64,000 nucleotides of DNA from Achromobacter piechaudii NBRC 102461. GTDB lineage: Bacteria; Pseudomonadota; Gammaproteobacteria; Burkholderiales; Burkholderiaceae_B. The position numbers and the translations under genes are program-made. The stretch spans positions 1,143,452-1,207,451 of the forward strand of contig NZ_BCTK01000005.1 of the NCBI RefSeq assembly GCF_001571245.1. The letters run 5' to 3'. The notes beneath the pieces were generated by a model that was given only the letters and a program-made list of their open reading frames with translations, was not told the origin of the DNA and did not search any database. Positions 61,437 through 64,000 of the stretch are shown here, piece after piece (the stretch's first letter is position 1; each line of letters starts with the position of its first letter).

Positions 61437-61470
61437 GGGCGCGATTCAGGGTAAACCCTGGAAAGCGCCC
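61437..61470. repeat. Nested inverted repeat upstream of the DUF3053 gene
   Basis: GGGCGC (61437-61442) with GCGCCC (61465-61470) encloses CAGGGT-AA-ACCCTG (61447-61460). It lies 25 bases before the lipoprotein start and about 125 bases after rng. It could be a leader structure, an operator, or rng terminator lacking a T run. Confidence 0.5.
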
Positions 61471-61595
61471 GCGAGCTTATCGGCTACCTCGGTCCATCGC
61501 CATTCGTTTCAAACTTGATTTCAATCGAATCGTTAGGTCACACAAACCGGGAACATTGATATGAATGAGCGGTCTGTTTCTGCTACGCGCGCGCG

Positions 61596-63077
<1,482 letters not shown>

Positions 63078-63177
63078 AGCGTGCTCGTCTCCAAGTAGAT
63101 GCGGCGTACAGCGAATAGTAAACGTACCCCGCACCCAGGCAAGCCCGCCGGCCAACTATCTATATATAGAGGGACTT

Positions 63178-63202
63178 CCGGAGCGGTGATCGTCCGCTCC
63201 GG
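63178..63202. repeat. Perfect 9-bp stem hairpin upstream of rng
   Basis: CCGGAGCGG (63178-63186) and CCGCTCCGG (63194-63202) enclose a 7-base loop. Read plus it is followed by GTGTCGTTTTG; read minus by an AT-rich TATATATAG stretch. It could be a leader hairpin of rng or a boundary terminator. Confidence 0.6.
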
Positions 63203-63265
63203 GTGTCGTTTTGAGATTCATGCATCTTTCTTGCGTTCCCAGCCAGACGGCTCGAAAACTTGTGC

Positions 63266-63271
63266 TATAGT
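63266..63271 (+). promoter_or_regulatory. Extended -10 element (rrn upstream promoter A)
   Basis: TATAGT preceded by TGC (extended -10). No good -35 is present. It reads toward the rRNA operon and is the first of the series of -10 boxes in this region. Confidence 0.45.
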
Positions 63272-63436
63272 CTCGCTCCTTCGCAGTTCAGACAGTTTTG
63301 AACCGGGAAGACAAGACAGCGCAACAGGCCCCACGGCAGTGATCCGCAAGGAAATCTACCCAGCCTGCCGCCAAGCAGCCAGGAATGGCAGCGAAGCGGT
63401 TATTGCATGGATTGCAGCGAATTAGGCAAAAGTCAG

Positions 63437-63466
63437 TTGCGCAATCTGCAAAAATCGTGCTATAGT
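63437..63466 (+). promoter_or_regulatory. rrn upstream promoter B
   Basis: TTGCGC (63437-63442), 18-base spacer, TATAGT (63461-63466) preceded by TGC. It lies in the first copy of a repeated unit (see 63421-63700). Confidence 0.6.
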
Positions 63467-63617
63467 CTTGGGCTTGGCTGGTGATGAAGATTAAGGGTTT
63501 GCCCGGATTAACATTGCAAGTCACCTGAGCAGTAACCGACCTCTGGTTTCCAGAGTCGCCACAAGGAAAAGCGAGTGGCGGGGTTGCAAGATAGGATGCA
63601 AATTAGGCAAGAGCCGG

Positions 63618-63647
63618 TTGCATAATCTGCAAAAGTCGTGTTATAGT
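63618..63647 (+). promoter_or_regulatory. rrn upstream promoter C
   Basis: TTGCAT (63618-63623), 18-base spacer, TATAGT (63642-63647) preceded by TGT. The element is the second copy of the same unit, 181 bases downstream of promoter B. Confidence 0.6.
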
Positions 63648-63782
63648 TTCAGGCTTGGCAGTTGCCGAAAACTTAGGGTTTACCCGGATGGGTGGTTCTG
63701 ATGTTTCGATAGCTGCTAAAGAGAGCAGACTTGAAGAGGTCGCAGGCAGGAAAGCAAGGGTGCGAAAGCAAACGACGCTGAC

Positions 63783-63811
63783 TTGACAAGCGATAAAAAC
63801 TTCTCCATAAT
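63783..63811 (+). promoter_or_regulatory. Main rRNA operon promoter
   Basis: TTGACA (63783-63788), 17-base spacer, CATAAT (63806-63811): the best sigma-70 promoter in the region and the closest to the antitermination leader. Transcription should start near 63818. Confidence 0.85.
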
Positions 63812-64000
63812 CTCGCCTCTCTGCTGCTGAAAACAGCAAGCGCTGCAAGGCAAAACGCCGAGCAGCGTAGCAGTAAGAAGTACCGAATTTGCAGTACCGC
63901 TCTTTAACAATTAAACAACCGATAAGTGTGGGCGCTTGATGCGATGCGCTTGTGACTTCGAGTCTGGGGTTAAACCTGGTCTCGGATCACAAGCACAATG
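63812..64000 (+). other. rRNA operon leader with boxB- and boxA-like antitermination elements (16S begins beyond the edge)
   Basis: A TGCTG-AAAA-CAGCA hairpin (63825-63838) is boxB-like, and CGCTGC...GCAGCG (63841-63867) encloses a GGC/GCC inner stem. BoxA, GCTCTTTAACAA, is at 63899-63910, followed by AATTAAACAACCGATAAG and GGGCGCTTGATGCG, typical of beta-proteobacterial rrn leaders. The mature 16S sequence is not yet visible at 64000. Confidence 0.9.

Larger units (their letters stand above)
63421..63700 (+). repeat. Repeated promoter unit, 181-bp spacing
   Basis: The segment starting ATTAGGCAAAAGTC at 63421 recurs with substitutions at 63602, including the promoter, the following TTGGGCTTGGC/TTCAGGCTTGGC stretch and the TTAAGGGTTT/TTAGGGTTTA...CCCGGAT part. 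Each copy is about 90 bases and the copies are separated by unlike sequence. Confidence 0.7.

Noticed and set aside
63099..63425. Short frame in the rrn upstream region (108 codons)
   Set aside because: It overlaps the promoter and hairpin elements, has no ribosome site and resembles no family.

Overview
The window is GC-rich, densely packed chromosomal DNA of a betaproteobacterium, most likely from the Alcaligenaceae (Achromobacter/Bordetella group). This rests on gene content and order: a DUF3579 gene divergent from argD-argF, a phoU that stands alone, and an LPS-core block of glycosyltransferases and deacetylases running on from dnaE and followed by msbA. The very high coding density, strong GC bias at third codon positions and many ATGA/TGATG stop-start overlaps fit as well. 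I saw no insertion sequence, integrase, prophage, CRISPR array or tRNA. The genus is an inference.

Layout. 1-1.4 kb: end of a small dimeric-barrel protein gene and a secreted alpha/beta hydrolase. 1.5-4.3 kb: arginine genes argF and argD, with divergent DUF3579. 4.5-14.6 kb: a self-contained catabolic/transport locus with a GntR repressor, an Asp/Glu/hydantoin racemase-family enzyme, a five-part peptide-type ABC importer and two amidohydrolases. 14.7-17.6 kb: a TRAP transporter (dctM, dctQ, dctP). 17.7-21.4 kb: an overlapping trio of FtsX-type permease, truncated haemoglobin and Kdo kinase. 21.5-26.6 kb: potFGHI polyamine importer, an ArsC/Spx-like protein and a 3-methyladenine glycosylase. 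26.7-34 kb: yrbL-like gene, rmuC, amidase, aidB, rpiA and phoU. 34.2-43.4 kb: a phospholipase-C-family enzyme without a signal peptide, yggX, argA, hrpA and lpxO. 43.5-56.6 kb: dnaE running into six LPS/polysaccharide genes, then ykgJ-, ydcF- and heptosyltransferase-like genes on the other strand and msbA. 56.9-63.1 kb: a Kef-type antiporter, a small unknown gene, a membrane diguanylate cyclase, a DUF3053 lipoprotein and rng. 63.1-64 kb: the promoter and leader region of an rRNA operon whose 16S gene lies beyond the right edge.

How the genes work together. Three arginine genes (argA, argD, argF) lie in two places. Outer-membrane genes recur (kdkA, lpxO, the 47-55 kb cluster, msbA), covering Kdo phosphorylation, lipid A hydroxylation, core assembly and flipping. 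Three import systems (peptide-type ABC, TRAP, polyamine ABC) suggest a soil or opportunistic generalist.

The best candidate for an undescribed system is the 4.5-14.6 kb locus. Its racemase-like enzyme keeps only one of the two catalytic cysteines, and its second amidohydrolase has lost the HxH metal motif. A GntR-type palindrome lies just upstream of the first structural gene. Other points of note are two degenerate short tandem arrays, a terminator-like hairpin in the argD leader, a Pho-box-like site before phoU, and a 181-bp repeated promoter unit upstream of the rRNA operon.
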